Shown piece by piece: positions 16,329 to 25,275 of a DNA stretch of 53,066 bases. A program made the position numbers and the translations under genes. This stretch comes from Lachnospiraceae bacterium (lineage in GTDB: Bacteria > Bacillota > Clostridia > Lachnospirales > Lachnospiraceae). The number at the start of each line of letters is the position of its first letter. Within the stretch, counting starts at the first letter, position 1. The notes under the pieces were generated by a model, which was given only the letters and a program-made list of their open reading frames with translations, ran no database searches and was not told the DNA's origin. The stretch is taken from the NCBI GenBank assembly GCA_014804695.1, contig JAAUZJ010000018.1, positions 1 through 53,066 on the forward strand, given 5' to 3'.

Positions 16329-17126
16329 ATGAGATTATGCAGCATAGCCAGCGGCAGCAGCGGCAATTGCGTTTATGTAGGTTCGGACGCAACTCATCTT
16401 TTAATTGATGTTGGCATAAGCGGAAAAAGGATTGAAGAAGGCGCTGCCACGCTAGGCTTAAAATTATCAGAGATAGACGGAATTTTTATCACGCACGAAC
16501 ATTCCGACCATATAAACGGATTGGGAGTTATTTCAAGAAAATACGGAATTCCCATATATGCAACATCAGGCACGATTCAGGCAATAAAGCAAACTTCTAC
16601 ACTTGGAAAAATCGATGATTCACTTTTTCACAGTATCACACCTGATGAAAAATGCATAATAAAAGATATGACGTTATACCCAATGAGGACTTCACACGAT
16701 GCCGCAGAGCCCGTAGCATATAAAATAAGCCACGATAAGAAAAAAATGGGAATAGTGACAGACCTCGGCTGCTATAATGATTATACCATTGCATGTATGA
16801 ATGATTTGGATGTGATATATCTTGAGGCTAATCATGATATAAATATGCTTCAGGTGGGTTCTTATCCCTATTATTTAAAGCAGCGTATACTGGGTGAAAA
16901 GGGACATCTGTCTAATGAGGCATCGGGAAAACTGTTATCTAAATTGCTTAATGGACATATTAAAGCAGTTGTACTGGCTCATCTTAGTAAAGAGAATAAT
17001 CTTCCGGAACTTGCTTATGAAGCAGTTAAGCTGGAAATTATGATGTCGGATGCAGGATATCACGAAGGCGATTTCCCAATTTACGTTGCTAAGCGGAGCG
17101 AGGTATCGCAGATGATAGAGATTTAA
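16329..17126 (+). CDS. MBL-fold metallohydrolase, YycJ/WalJ-like
   Basis: The 265-residue product has the metallo-beta-lactamase metal motif THEHSDH (His56, His58, Asp60, His61) and further ligands in MRTSHDAAEP, GIVTDLG and VLAHLSKENN. The N terminus LCSIASGSSGNCVYV is typical of the YycJ group, which has been linked to coordination of cell division with replication and to 5'-exonuclease activity in other Firmicutes. The close position after the FtsA-like gene fits a cell-cycle operon. The substrate cannot be told from sequence. Confidence 0.88.
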   Translation: MRLCSIASGSSGNCVYVGSDATHLLIDVGISGKRIEEGAATLGLKLSEIDGIFITHEHSDHINGLGVISRKYGIPIYATSGTIQAIKQTSTLGKIDDSLFHSITPDEKCIIKDMTLYPMRTSHDAAEPVAYKISHDKKKMGIVTDLGCYNDYTIACMNDLDVIYLEANHDINMLQVGSYPYYLKQRILGEKGHLSNEASGKLLSKLLNGHIKAVVLAHLSKENNLPELAYEAVKLEIMMSDAGYHEGDFPIYVAKRSEVSQMIEI

Positions 17127-17171
17127 GTGATTACGAAACATAAATTATTGAAAAAGGAATAGGTTTGTATT

Positions 17172-17444
17172 ATGAAAAAAACAATAATCACAGTTGTAGG
17201 AAAAGACACAGTAGGCATTATAGCAAAAGTATGCACTTACTTAGCGGACAATCAGATTAATATTCTGGACATTTCCCAGACTATTGTACAAGAGTATTTT
17301 AATATGATGATGATAGTAGATACCAACCAGACAAAAAAGGATTTTGCAGTGATTGTAGAAGAACTGGCTAAGATAGGTGAGAGTATCGGGGTTATCATTA
17401 AGTGCCAGAAAGAAGAAATTTTTAATCAGATGCATAGAATCTGA
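17172..17444 (+). CDS. ACT domain protein (UPF0237 type)
   Basis: This stand-alone 90-residue ACT domain has the beta-alpha-beta start [20 protein letters not shown] and the segment [23 protein letters not shown] domains bind small ligands, often amino acids, and regulate partner enzymes. In many Firmicutes this gene sits directly before the UPF0210 (PFL) gene, as it does here with a 38-base gap, suggesting that the two work together. The ligand is unknown. Confidence 0.92.
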   Translation: MKKTIITVVGKDTVGIIAKVCTYLADNQINILDISQTIVQEYFNMMMIVDTNQTKKDFAVIVEELAKIGESIGVIIKCQKEEIFNQMHRI

Positions 17445-17482
17445 TATGCGAAGCAACAGATATAGGAAGGACAATTACAGCG

Positions 17483-18847
17483 ATGATCAATATATTTGAA
17501 GTTGCAGAAACAAATGAGATGATTGAAAAAGAGAATCTTGATGTAAGAACTATTACGCTGGGTATCAGCCTGCTTGATTGCATTGATTCGGATTTAAAAA
17601 TCTTAAATGAAAAGATTTATCATAAAATATATGAAGCAGCTAAGGATTTGGTGAATGTAGGAGAGGAAATCTCCAAAGAGTACGGAATACCGATAGTTAA
17701 TAAACGAATTTCGGTTACGCCAATTGCACTTATAGGAGGGGCGGCATGCAAATCGGCTGAGGATTTCATATCAATTGCCAATACTTTGGATAAGGTGGCA
17801 CATGAGGTTGGAGTAAATTTTATCGGAGGATATTCGGCATTAGTATCTAAAGGAATGACAAAGGCGGATGAGTTTTTGATACAATCCATCCCTAAGGCGC
17901 TTTCGGTAACTGAGAGGGTTTGCAGTTCTGTAAATCTGGGCGCTACCAAAACCGGAATTAACATGGACGCCGTAAAACTGATGGGAAAGATTATTAAGCA
18001 GACTGCTGAAGCTACTAAGGAAAATGATTCGTTAGGCTGTGCGAAGCTGGTTGTTTTTTGTAATGCACCGGATGATAATCCGTTCATGGCCGGGGCTTTT
18101 CATGGCGTTACGGAGGCAGATAAGATTATAAATGTCGGTGTAAGCGGCCCCGGGGTAGTAAAAACCGCGCTTAGTAAGATCAGGGGTGAAAATTTTGAGG
18201 TGCTTTGCGAGACGATTAAGAAAACCGCTTTTAAGGTGACTCGTGTAGGTCAGTTGGTTGCTAAGGAAGCGTCTAAGATGCTTAACGTACCTTTTGGAAT
18301 AGTGGATCTGTCGCTTGCGCCTACTCCGGCAATCGGAGACAGTGTTGCAGATATTTTATGCGAGATGGGACTTGAATATGCGGGGGCGCCGGGAACCACA
18401 GCCGCGCTTGCGCTTTTGAACGATCAAGTGAAAAAGGGCGGAGTTATGGCATCTTCATATGTGGGAGGCTTAAGCGGTGCGTTTATTCCTGTCAGCGAAG
18501 ATCAGGGCATGATTGATGCGGTTAGCGCCGGCGCCCTTACTTTAGAGAAACTTGAAGCAATGACCTGCGTCTGTTCAGTTGGGCTTGATATGATTGCGAT
18601 ACCCGGAGATACTAAGGATACAACTATTTCAGGGATTATTGCGGATGAAATGGCAATCGGTATGGTTAACCAGAAAACAACTGCGGTGCGTATAATTCCG
18701 GTAATAGGAAAAGGCGTGGGAGAGACAGTAGAATTTGGCGGATTGCTTGGATATGCGCCGATTATGCCTGTGAACAAATTTTCATGTGACGCCTTTGTAA
18801 ATAGGGGCGGCAGAATCCCGGCGCCGATTCATAGTTTTAAGAATTAG
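17483..18847 (+). CDS. PFL family protein (UPF0210/DUF711)
   Basis: The 454-residue product matches the conserved UPF0210 family throughout ([57 protein letters not shown]). The fold is related to pyruvate formate-lyase, but the glycyl-radical machinery is not evident, and its biochemical function is unsettled to my knowledge. Length is normal. It is coupled with the upstream ACT protein and followed by the MATE gene after about 40 bases. Confidence 0.93.
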   Translation: MINIFEVAETNEMIEKENLDVRTITLGISLLDCIDSDLKILNEKIYHKIYEAAKDLVNVGEEISKEYGIPIVNKRISVTPIALIGGAACKSAEDFISIANTLDKVAHEVGVNFIGGYSALVSKGMTKADEFLIQSIPKALSVTERVCSSVNLGATKTGINMDAVKLMGKIIKQTAEATKENDSLGCAKLVVFCNAPDDNPFMAGAFHGVTEADKIINVGVSGPGVVKTALSKIRGENFEVLCETIKKTAFKVTRVGQLVAKEASKMLNVPFGIVDLSLAPTPAIGDSVADILCEMGLEYAGAPGTTAALALLNDQVKKGGVMASSYVGGLSGAFIPVSEDQGMIDAVSAGALTLEKLEAMTCVCSVGLDMIAIPGDTKDTTISGIIADEMAIGMVNQKTTAVRIIPVIGKGVGETVEFGGLLGYAPIMPVNKFSCDAFVNRGGRIPAPIHSFKN

Positions 18848-18890
18848 AAATTACGTTAATATTACTCTATATTGAAAGAGGCTTTTGTTA

Positions 18891-20273
18891 ATGTCAGAAA
18901 ATAGTAATTCAAATAAAACACGTAAGATGACAGAGGGGAATCCGCTTAGCACGATTCTCCTTTTTGCAGTCCCTATGATACTCTCTAACTTATTCCAGCA
19001 GTTTTACAATGTAATAGATACTGTTATCGTGGGGAAAAGGCTTGGTACGGATGCGCTTGCCGCAGTAGGAAGTGCAAGCAGTATTACAGCCGTCTTTGTT
19101 CAGCTTGCAACAGGATTTGCACTTGGCGGCTCTATTGTGATAGCACAGTATTTTGGAGCAGGAAAAACCGATAAAATATGGCAGTGTATGACTACTTCCA
19201 CGATTTTTTCGGCAGGAATTGCGCTTGTGTCAACAATTTTAATCTGGATAGGCTCGGGCTTCATTCTAAGGCTTGTAAATACGCCGGAGGATATTGTTCC
19301 TATGGGTGTAAGTTATCTGCGGTTTTATTTTCTTGGCTGCGTTCCTATTTTTGTCTATAATGCCTTAAATGGCGTGTATGTGGCGCTTGGCGATTCAAGG
19401 ACGCCGCTTAAGTTTTTGGTTATTTCATCAGTTTTAAACGTTATTTTGGATATAGTATTTATAATTGCATTTAATTGGGGAGTTGGCGGAGCCGCACTTG
19501 CAACGGCGATTTCCCAGCTTATAGCGGCTGTGCTTGCCCTTATTGATATGCCTAAGCTGTTATCAGAATTTGAACGCGATAAATCTATGAAGTTTTTTGA
19601 AAAGTCACTGCTTTTTACCATGCTGCGCTTTGCCCTGCCTTCTGCACTTCAACAGTCGATTGTGTCAGTGGGCTCCGTTGTTGTGCAGGCAACTATAAAC
19701 AGCTTTGGAGCATCTGTTATTGCCGGAAGTGCGGCGGCAGCGAAGGTAGTCAATCTCGCAACGGCGATTCCGATAAATTACAGCAATGCTTATTCTAACT
19801 ATGTGGGACAGAATGTAGGTGCGGGAAAAGAGGAAAGAATCTGGCCGGGACTTAGGGATTCACTTTTTAGCTGTGGCTTGATTTCCCTTGTAATGACTGC
19901 TGTTTTTGAAATTTTTCCAAATCAGATCATTGGAATTTTTATAGAAGAAACAGAAAAGGATATAGAACAGGTAGTAGCGGTAGGAGCTGCATATATAAGA
20001 GTTGTAGGTGCATTTCTTATAGTGTTCTCAGCATTTATGTTAGTTAAGGCTACCTTTAAGGGAAGCGGGGATATGAGCTGGTTTATTATCACAACGCTGC
20101 TCAGCTTCTTTATACGCCTATTCCTAACGGTGGGCTTTGCCAAAGCAGCGGGTGTGGATATTATTTGGTGGGCGTTCTGCGCCGGCTGGACAATTGCCCT
20201 GCTTGTTTCCATAGCAAGATATTTACAGGGCGGATGGCGCAAAAAGAGCATTATCCGGCAACATGCTTCTTGA
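18891..20273 (+). CDS. MATE family multidrug/cation exporter
   Basis: The 460-residue product has twelve hydrophobic segments and MATE family signatures in both halves (LFQQFYNVIDTVIVGKRLG; ALPSALQQSIVSVGSVVVQA). MATE exporters extrude cationic drugs or metabolites using Na+ or H+ gradients. The ATG at 18891 has GAAAGAGG nine bases upstream; a TTG at 18885 is less likely. The 3' end overlaps the converging DtxR-type gene by 23 bases, so the two transcripts are antisense at their ends. The substrate is unknown. Confidence 0.93.
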   Translation: MSENSNSNKTRKMTEGNPLSTILLFAVPMILSNLFQQFYNVIDTVIVGKRLGTDALAAVGSASSITAVFVQLATGFALGGSIVIAQYFGAGKTDKIWQCMTTSTIFSAGIALVSTILIWIGSGFILRLVNTPEDIVPMGVSYLRFYFLGCVPIFVYNALNGVYVALGDSRTPLKFLVISSVLNVILDIVFIIAFNWGVGGAALATAISQLIAAVLALIDMPKLLSEFERDKSMKFFEKSLLFTMLRFALPSALQQSIVSVGSVVVQATINSFGASVIAGSAAAAKVVNLATAIPINYSNAYSNYVGQNVGAGKEERIWPGLRDSLFSCGLISLVMTAVFEIFPNQIIGIFIEETEKDIEQVVAVGAAYIRVVGAFLIVFSAFMLVKATFKGSGDMSWFIITTLLSFFIRLFLTVGFAKAAGVDIIWWAFCAGWTIALLVSIARYLQGGWRKKSIIRQHAS

Positions 20274-20613
20274 TGGCCTCAAAGCTCTCCTTGCTGATGA
20301 CATGCTCTATTTTACAAGCGTCTTCAACCGCAGTTTTCTCATCGACTCCAAGTTCGGTCAGCCACTTTGATAAAAGAACGTGACGTTCGTACATGGTTTC
20401 GGCAATTCCCCTTCCGGAAGGAGTAAGGGTAATAAAGCCGTTATCGTCCACATTGATATATCCGTTTTCACGTAAATTTTTCATCGCTACACTGACACTC
20501 GGTTTCTTGAATTCCAGTTCGTTTGCAATATCAATAGAGCGTACATTTCCCTTTTTCTGACTTATCATTAAAATTGTTTCAAGATAGTTTTCAGCTGATT
20601 CCTTTATTTTCAC
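20251..20613 (-). CDS. DtxR/MntR family metal-dependent repressor
   Basis: The 120-residue product has an N-terminal winged helix (SIDIANELEFKKPSVSVAMK, GFITLTPSG) and a dimerisation/metal domain with candidate ligands His78, Cys100, Glu103 and His104 (EDACKIEHVIS). The Cys-x-x-Glu-His arrangement is that of iron-sensing DtxR/IdeR proteins. No C-terminal SH3 domain is present, as in MntR. The start is GTG 20613 with GGAGGG upstream. A matching dyad lies in the feoA promoter 4.3 kb away, so control of iron uptake is a plausible role; manganese sensing cannot be excluded. Confidence 0.9.
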   Translation of the reverse strand: MKIKESAENYLETILMISQKKGNVRSIDIANELEFKKPSVSVAMKNLRENGYINVDDNGFITLTPSGRGIAETMYERHVLLSKWLTELGVDEKTAVEDACKIEHVISKESFEAIKKHVAG

Positions 20614-20634
20614 AATAACCCTCCATTTTTACTA

Positions 20635-21867
20635 TTATCTGTTTTTTTCCTTCTCAAGATACATCATTGCATCCGCATCTCCGAGCAGCAGATCAAAAGC
20701 TTTCTTTCCAGTCTGAGAGTATGCTGCACCAACGCTTGCGGATATTTTCTGAAGATGCTCATCCTTCGCATATTCTGAATCGAGCTGCGATTTAAGCGTC
20801 TGCCTCATTTTCTCAACTTCTTCCTGAGTATGCGTTCCAAACATCACTACTACAAACTCATCGCCGCCTGTACGTGCTATCAAGCCATCAGATACATTTG
20901 TCTGAAGAGTAGTTGCCGTGAGAACCAATGCACGGTCACCCTCTTGATGTCCATAGATGTCATTGATACTCTTAAAATGGTCAAGATCAATGCAGAACAC
21001 AGTCATATTTTCTTCCTGCGTCTTATCTATGTACTCGTACAAATACCGTCTGTTATACAGGCCTGTAAGGAAATCAGTATTCGCATTTTTTATCATCATC
21101 TGCTGATACAAATGTTCCTGTGTCACATCTATAGCAACGCCTGCGGTTCCCATAACGCTGCCATCCAAATCGAATAGCGGAGTCTTGTAGGTTTTAAGCT
21201 CCCGCATGCTGTCTCCGATCATAACCTTTTCATCGAAAATACAGGTTTCTCTTTTTTCCATAACCTCGTATTCCGATTCCATGCAGATAAATTCTCCTTT
21301 GGCATATTCATCCGGATCAATATCCCAAATGTAATAGTGTCCGCGTCCCTCGATCTGTTCCATAGTTTTATTGACTGCTTTACAGAATGACTCATTCACT
21401 TTCATGTGAGCGCCTTCTTTATCTTTATACCAAATCAGATGGGGAACACAGTTGATCGTTGAATCAAGATAATTTTGTGTCTGCCAGAAATCCTTACCCA
21501 TCTTGTAGGTTTTTTGCCAACGGATCAGACGAAACCGCAGTTCTGCTTCCGATAAAGGCATAACCCAGATATCCGTGATATCCGTGTTCTCCTTTGCTGT
21601 CAAAAGCTCTATCTGTTCTTTATCTGCAAGCAAAATTAATTCCGCTTCCTTCTGCTTATGAGAAAGCAGGAATGCAAGCGTATCTTCCACATTCATCTGC
21701 CGCACATCTGCCAGAATCACATCCGCTTTTTCTGTTAATGCCGCATCTGCATTGGCACTCTGCATATATTCATGTGTAAAATGCGGAAGTGGCGATAGCT
21801 GCTTCAATGTAGTGAAAAGTTCATTTTGTTCTGTGATCATATAAAAACAAATTTGACAATGATACAT
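20635..21867 (-). CDS. PAS-GGDEF diguanylate cyclase
   Basis: The 410-residue soluble product has three parts. The first is an N-terminal region with receiver-like secondary structure (residues 1-120, ADVILADVRQMN and IWVMPLSEAEL) but no evident full phospho-acceptor site. The second is a PAS domain (about 130-250, VPHLIWYKDKEG and GTAGVAIDVTQE). The third is a complete GGDEF domain (about 255-410) with DLDHFKSINDIYGHQ and the active-site GGDEF at 334-338. It would make cyclic di-GMP. The product-inhibition RxxD site is not seen at the usual position before GGDEF. No EAL domain follows. It is transcribed in the same direction as the metal regulator, 21 bases upstream of it. Confidence 0.92.
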   Translation of the reverse strand: MYHCQICFYMITEQNELFTTLKQLSPLPHFTHEYMQSANADAALTEKADVILADVRQMNVEDTLAFLLSHKQKEAELILLADKEQIELLTAKENTDITDIWVMPLSEAELRFRLIRWQKTYKMGKDFWQTQNYLDSTINCVPHLIWYKDKEGAHMKVNESFCKAVNKTMEQIEGRGHYYIWDIDPDEYAKGEFICMESEYEVMEKRETCIFDEKVMIGDSMRELKTYKTPLFDLDGSVMGTAGVAIDVTQEHLYQQMMIKNANTDFLTGLYNRRYLYEYIDKTQEENMTVFCIDLDHFKSINDIYGHQEGDRALVLTATTLQTNVSDGLIARTGGDEFVVVMFGTHTQEEVEKMRQTLKSQLDSEYAKDEHLQKISASVGAAYSQTGKKAFDLLLGDADAMMYLEKEKNR

Positions 21868-21905
21868 AAATCTTCCCCCTGTACTTTCGACAATCCCTAT
21901 ACATT

Positions 21906-22016
21906 TTAGTAATTCACGCGTTTCATGATAAAATCGGTTAGTTTTTTAATATCAGACACATCTTTTATCATTTTATCAAAAGTCTCATGCAATGGGAGTC
22001 CTTTTTCTATTTCCAT
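21906..22016 (-). CDS. Possible 36-aa peptide
   Basis: Between the cyclase and the second MATE gene the minus strand has an ATG frame of 36 codons (MEIEKGLPLHETFDKMIKD, ending KKLTDFIMKRVNY). Composition is protein-like, but no ribosome site is visible upstream. It may be a leader peptide or the tail of a lost gene. Confidence 0.3.
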   Translation of the reverse strand: MEIEKGLPLHETFDKMIKDVSDIKKLTDFIMKRVNY

Positions 22017-22078
22017 ATTTTGGTTTAAAGTTTTCTTTTTTTATATTTTATCATAACATAAAAATGGCTACAACTCTT

Positions 22079-23455
22079 TTATTCTTCCAAATTATGAAGC
22101 CGGGAGTTATTAACTTGCGGAAAGTATTTACGGTAAGTAAATATAAACAGCACTATTGCAAGGGTGGTAGACAGATAGTCCGTAATCGGCTGCGCTGCCG
22201 CGAGCATAGTTGCGGAGTCAAAAATGCTTCTAAACAGAAACAGCACCGGTAGATATATAATCCCTTGCCGGCTGATGGAAAGAATTAGGGCAGGCAGTGC
22301 GGCTCCGGTAGATTGGATCGCATTAACGAATACAAACAGCAAGCCCAACACAGGTCCGGAGTATATATAAATACGGGCAAATGACATACCATATGAAAAT
22401 GCATCAGGATCTTCCAAAAATGCATGCACCAATGGACCGGCGCCGCAGTAGCAGATAACGGTCATCACAGCGCTTAAACAAAAGGCGAGAATCAGTGAGA
22501 ATTTAAGAACTGCCATATAGCGCTTTTTGTTTCCTGCACCGAAGCAATAGCCAAGGAGCGGCTGAATGCCGGTGCCAAGCCCGATTAGGAGCATTACAAC
22601 TATCATGTTAACCTTCATTGCGACGCCAAGTCCAGCGACCGCCATATCACCGTAGTGAGTCATAATATTGTTGACAATGATGTTTGAGAGACTCATCAGG
22701 ATATTGTTTAGCGACGCAGGAACACCAATGGCTAAAACTCCGATGGCAATGCCATTCCCAGCTTTATAATATTTGGGATGGATGGAGAGCATCGCATTTT
22801 TGGAAAGCAGATGCCGGATGTAGAAAACAGCTGCAAAGATATTGCCAAGGACAGTTGCAATAGCTGCACCAGCGACGTTCCAGCCAAAACCAAGAATCAT
22901 GATTGGATCAAATACGATATTGATCAGGTTTCCTATTAACATTCCAATCATTGCAACATTGGCATTACCTTCAGCACGGATGATGTTGCTGAAACTGTTG
23001 CTTGGGATCAAAAATGGAATAGCAGTGGAAACAATGCGAAGATATTGTGCGGCATAGCCTACGGTGTCGTCACTTGCACCAACGGCCCGGCTAATCGGCT
23101 CGGCGAAGATATATATAAATATCATCGCAATGATACCGATACTAAGTCCGGTCCAGAAGCAGAAAGCAGAAGCGTTTTTTGCTTTTTCCGTCTTGCCTTC
23201 TCCAAGTGATCTTGATATCAGGGAGGTGCCGCCTATACCAAAAAGCATTCCGACAGCCATGAATAAAAGGAAGGCCGGAGTCGCTACGGAAATTGCAGCA
23301 ACCATGTAAGCATTTTTGGTCTGTCCTATGAAAAAGGTATCGGCAAGATTATAGATTAAGACCATGATCATACTGACAATAGATGGAATCACATTACTGA
23401 TAACGGCTTTCGGTACCGGAGCGTCCCGGAATATTTCTGTTGTTTTGTCTTGCAT
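22079..23455 (-). CDS. MATE family exporter, MepA-like
   Basis: The 458-residue membrane protein has twelve hydrophobic segments and typical MepA-type motifs (YNLADTFFIGQTKNAYMVAA, NIIRAEGNANVAMIGMLIGN, QPLLGYCFGAGN). It would export drugs or toxic organic cations by Na+ or H+ antiport. The start has GGAAGGAAG about eight bases upstream. It is only distantly similar to the other MATE protein in this window, so this is not a recent duplication. No regulator is directly adjacent. Confidence 0.92.
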   Translation of the reverse strand: MQDKTTEIFRDAPVPKAVISNVIPSIVSMIMVLIYNLADTFFIGQTKNAYMVAAISVATPAFLLFMAVGMLFGIGGTSLISRSLGEGKTEKAKNASAFCFWTGLSIGIIAMIFIYIFAEPISRAVGASDDTVGYAAQYLRIVSTAIPFLIPSNSFSNIIRAEGNANVAMIGMLIGNLINIVFDPIMILGFGWNVAGAAIATVLGNIFAAVFYIRHLLSKNAMLSIHPKYYKAGNGIAIGVLAIGVPASLNNILMSLSNIIVNNIMTHYGDMAVAGLGVAMKVNMIVVMLLIGLGTGIQPLLGYCFGAGNKKRYMAVLKFSLILAFCLSAVMTVICYCGAGPLVHAFLEDPDAFSYGMSFARIYIYSGPVLGLLFVFVNAIQSTGAALPALILSISRQGIIYLPVLFLFRSIFDSATMLAAAQPITDYLSTTLAIVLFIFTYRKYFPQVNNSRLHNLEE

Positions 23456-23582
23456 AATAAATTCTTCCTTCCTCGTTTTTATGTTCTATAAGTTTTTGAA
23501 ATAAGCTGCTTTCCAAGTAGTTATTACAGGGAGATTTAACCAGACTAGATATGTTGGGAAAAAGACAATAATAAATAAGGGA

Positions 23583-23621
23583 GCGTCGCCAGATAACTAA
23601 ACTTAAGTTATGGAGCGATGC
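23583..23621 (-). terminator. Imperfect hairpin, candidate terminator
   Basis: Arms 23583-23598 and 23606-23621 share GC(G/A)TCGC and ATAACT blocks with small internal mismatches. It lies just after the 47-residue gene on the minus strand and before the MATE promoter region. Confidence 0.45.
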
Positions 23622-23635
23622 ACCCCTTAGATTAA

Positions 23636-23779
23636 TTAATTTTTTTCTTCATTTCTTGGCTTAGGTTTGTATTGTTCTTCACCTGATTCAATATATAACA
23701 TAAAGTCATTAATTTCTTTTTCAGTCCATCCGGCAGCACGTAAACCTAAAAGCAGTCTTGCAACCTCAGTCATATTCAT
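23636..23779 (-). CDS. Small conserved-looking protein, 47 aa
   Basis: ATG 23779 is preceded by AAAGGA and, further up, by a consensus promoter. The product starts MNMTEVARLLLGLRAAGWTE and continues KEINDFMLYIESGEEQYKP, with a charged tail. It looks like one short helical domain followed by an acidic-basic end. I recall similar short proteins in Lachnospiraceae but know no function. A longer upstream extension of the frame lacks a sensible start and is rejected. Confidence 0.7.
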   Translation of the reverse strand: MNMTEVARLLLGLRAAGWTEKEINDFMLYIESGEEQYKPKPRNEEKN

Positions 23780-23831
23780 AATATCACAATCCTTTCTAAT
23801 AATCTTAGTGATTAGTAGTTTCTTAAATATT

Positions 23832-23860
23832 ATTGTAACGCTTATATATTTTATAGTCAA
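23832..23860 (-). promoter_or_regulatory. Promoter of the 47-aa gene
   Basis: Minus-strand TTGACT (complement of 23855-23860) and TACAAT (complement of 23832-23837) are spaced by 17 bases, about 50 bases before the ATG. Confidence 0.75.
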
Positions 23861-23903
23861 TAAGCCATTCTTTTTGATTTTCTTTAAAAATTTCCAGAGG
23901 ATT

Positions 23904-24001
23904 AAAACGCCCGCAGAAAAAATTCGTATTTGTAGCTTTAGATAAGACGGATATACGCAAAGCAGGGCAGGGTGCTGATCATTGCACCGGATGGGCGTTT
24001 T
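23904..24001. other. Structured non-coding stretch after the TauE/SafE gene
   Basis: AAAACGCCC (23904-23912) can pair with GGGCGTTTT (23993-24001) and encloses at least one smaller hairpin, GGTGC/GCACC (about 23971-23988), and a possible GCTTT/AAAGC stem. It directly follows the transporter stop codon on the minus strand and may be an elaborate terminator. No known riboswitch class was recognised. Confidence 0.4.
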
Positions 24002-24795
24002 TAAAAGATTAGTCTCAATATCAGCATTGCTGCGCCAAGTGCAGTAAGTACTACTCCTGTCACAAGCCCGACTGTACGGTTTTTTACACGGTTGGCAAAC
24101 TGTGCGGAAATAAGAGACGCCGTAGTTGCAACAACAATACATATAAGCAGAACATCCCATCGTTCTAAAATTATTGTCGGATGGATTATGATATGGCTGG
24201 TTGATGCAATAAGCGCTGTAAAAGTCATTATAAAAGTGCTTGTTCCGACGGCAGTTTTCAGTTCCATGCCGAGAAAAGCGGTAAAAACAACAAGCATCAT
24301 CATACCGCCGCCTGTCCCTACAAATCCTGTGCCGAATCCAATGGTAAGACCGAAAAAAAGAGATATGGCTACGCCTTTTAGGTCAAGTTTCTCTCCCTTA
24401 TCTACTGTATTTTCCCGTGACGTGTCCGGTTTTACCAGAAAACGGATGCCAATGAAAAATGTCAGAAACAACGTAAAATTGCCTAAAACTACATTTCCGG
24501 CAAGCCATGCCACGTAACTGCCCACTGTGCTCATAGTGAGGATACATGTCAGCATGATCCAGCCACGTTTAAGGTCAATATTTTTATGCTTTCCATACGT
24601 GATTGTTGTCACTGCTGAACCAAGAATATCTGATGCAAGAGCAATAGCAGTAGCCTGATAAGCGCCGGTTTCTCCACTAAAGCTTGGACAAAGTACAATC
24701 AGTATCGGCACCATTACCGTTGCTGCCGACAGCCCCGCAAGACCTGTTCCTATCCCTGCCCCAATCGCAGCAATAACATACCATACGTATTCCAT
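24001..24795 (-). CDS. TauE/SafE (TSUP) family membrane transporter
   Basis: The 264-residue product has eight hydrophobic segments in two related halves. The glycine-rich family motifs are GAGIGTGLAGLSAATVMVPI near the N terminus and GTGFVGTGGGMMMLVVF after the centre. The family exports or imports small sulfur-containing or organic anions such as sulfite or sulfoacetate; the substrate here is unknown. The start has GGGGAGA upstream. It is divergent from feoA and has its own promoter. Confidence 0.9.
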   Translation of the reverse strand: MEYVWYVIAAIGAGIGTGLAGLSAATVMVPILIVLCPSFSGETGAYQATAIALASDILGSAVTTITYGKHKNIDLKRGWIMLTCILTMSTVGSYVAWLAGNVVLGNFTLFLTFFIGIRFLVKPDTSRENTVDKGEKLDLKGVAISLFFGLTIGFGTGFVGTGGGMMMLVVFTAFLGMELKTAVGTSTFIMTFTALIASTSHIIIHPTIILERWDVLLICIVVATTASLISAQFANRVKNRTVGLVTGVVLTALGAAMLILRLIF

Positions 24796-24855
24796 AGATT
24801 TTTCTCCCCAATTTTACAATGATATAAATGTCAGTTGCCGAAAATCAACACATGT

Positions 24856-24885
24856 ATATTATGAATACATTTATGAAAAAGTCAA
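24856..24885 (-). promoter_or_regulatory. Promoter of the TauE/SafE gene with overlapping dyad
   Basis: Minus-strand TTGACT (complement of 24880-24885) and TAATAT (complement of 24856-24861) are spaced by 18 bases. The dyad ATGTAT-N7-ATACAT (24852-24870) covers the -10 box and may be an operator. Confidence 0.6.
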
Positions 24886-24911
24886 CTCTCCTATCTTAAA
24901 GCCACGACCAG

Positions 24912-24945
24912 TTGACAATCCCCATGTGTTAGCATAAACTAACAC
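24912..24945 (+). promoter_or_regulatory. feo promoter with DtxR-type operator candidate
   Basis: TTGACA (24912-24917) is followed 17 bases later by TAAACT (24935-24940). The perfect dyad GTGTTAG-N6-CTAACAC (24926-24945) covers the -10 box. Its TTAG/CTAA half-sites are like those of iron regulators of the DtxR/IdeR family, so metal-dependent repression of feoAB is inferred. Confidence 0.75.
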
Positions 24946-24979
24946 TTAGAGTAATAACTTTCATTAAGGAGAAAATCTT

Positions 24980-25201
24980 ATGACACTGGATCAGGTTGCG
25001 GTAGGAAAAGAAGTCACAATTACAAAAGTCGGAGGAGAGGGCGAGCTTAGATGCCGCTTCTTAGATATGGGGCTTATTCCCAAAACTAAGGTAAGGGTGC
25101 AGAAGATGGCGCCTATGGGAGATCCGATTGAGATACAGCTTCGGGGCTATGAGCTTACTATACGTAAAGAGGACGCCCAGAAAATTGAGGTACAAGGGTG
25201 A
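24980..25201 (+). CDS. feoA: Ferrous iron transport protein A
   Basis: This 73-residue SH3-like cytoplasmic protein supports FeoB. It has the family motif GEGELRCRFLDMGLIPKTKV and a C-terminal segment GYELTIRKEDAQKIEV. Length is normal. The stop codon lies inside a 24-base palindrome that separates it from feoB. Its promoter carries a dyad suited to a DtxR-type repressor, encoded 4.3 kb upstream on the other strand. Confidence 0.95.
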   Translation: MTLDQVAVGKEVTITKVGGEGELRCRFLDMGLIPKTKVRVQKMAPMGDPIEIQLRGYELTIRKEDAQKIEVQG

Positions 25202-25275
25202 AAAATAAATTTTTCACCCGCGAGTTTGTGCGTTGCCCAAACATCGCAGGCTGAGAGAAAGGCATGGTTATTAAT
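25196..25275 (+). repeat. Palindrome plus translation-start module, copy A (feoA-feoB)
   Basis: The arms GGGTGAAAAAT (25196-25206) and ATTTTTCACCC (25209-25219) are perfect complements around AA. A second hairpin (25220-25228 with 25238-25247) follows, then TGAGAGAAAGGCATGGTTAT with the feoB start codon. The 24-base palindrome and the start module recur with one base change at 28627-28672. Confidence 0.9.

Noticed and set aside
23780..24160. N-terminal extension of the 47-residue gene to 174 residues
   Set aside because: The added part is Cys/Tyr-rich, overlaps the transporter gene and passes through a consensus promoter; ATG 23779 has its own ribosome site.
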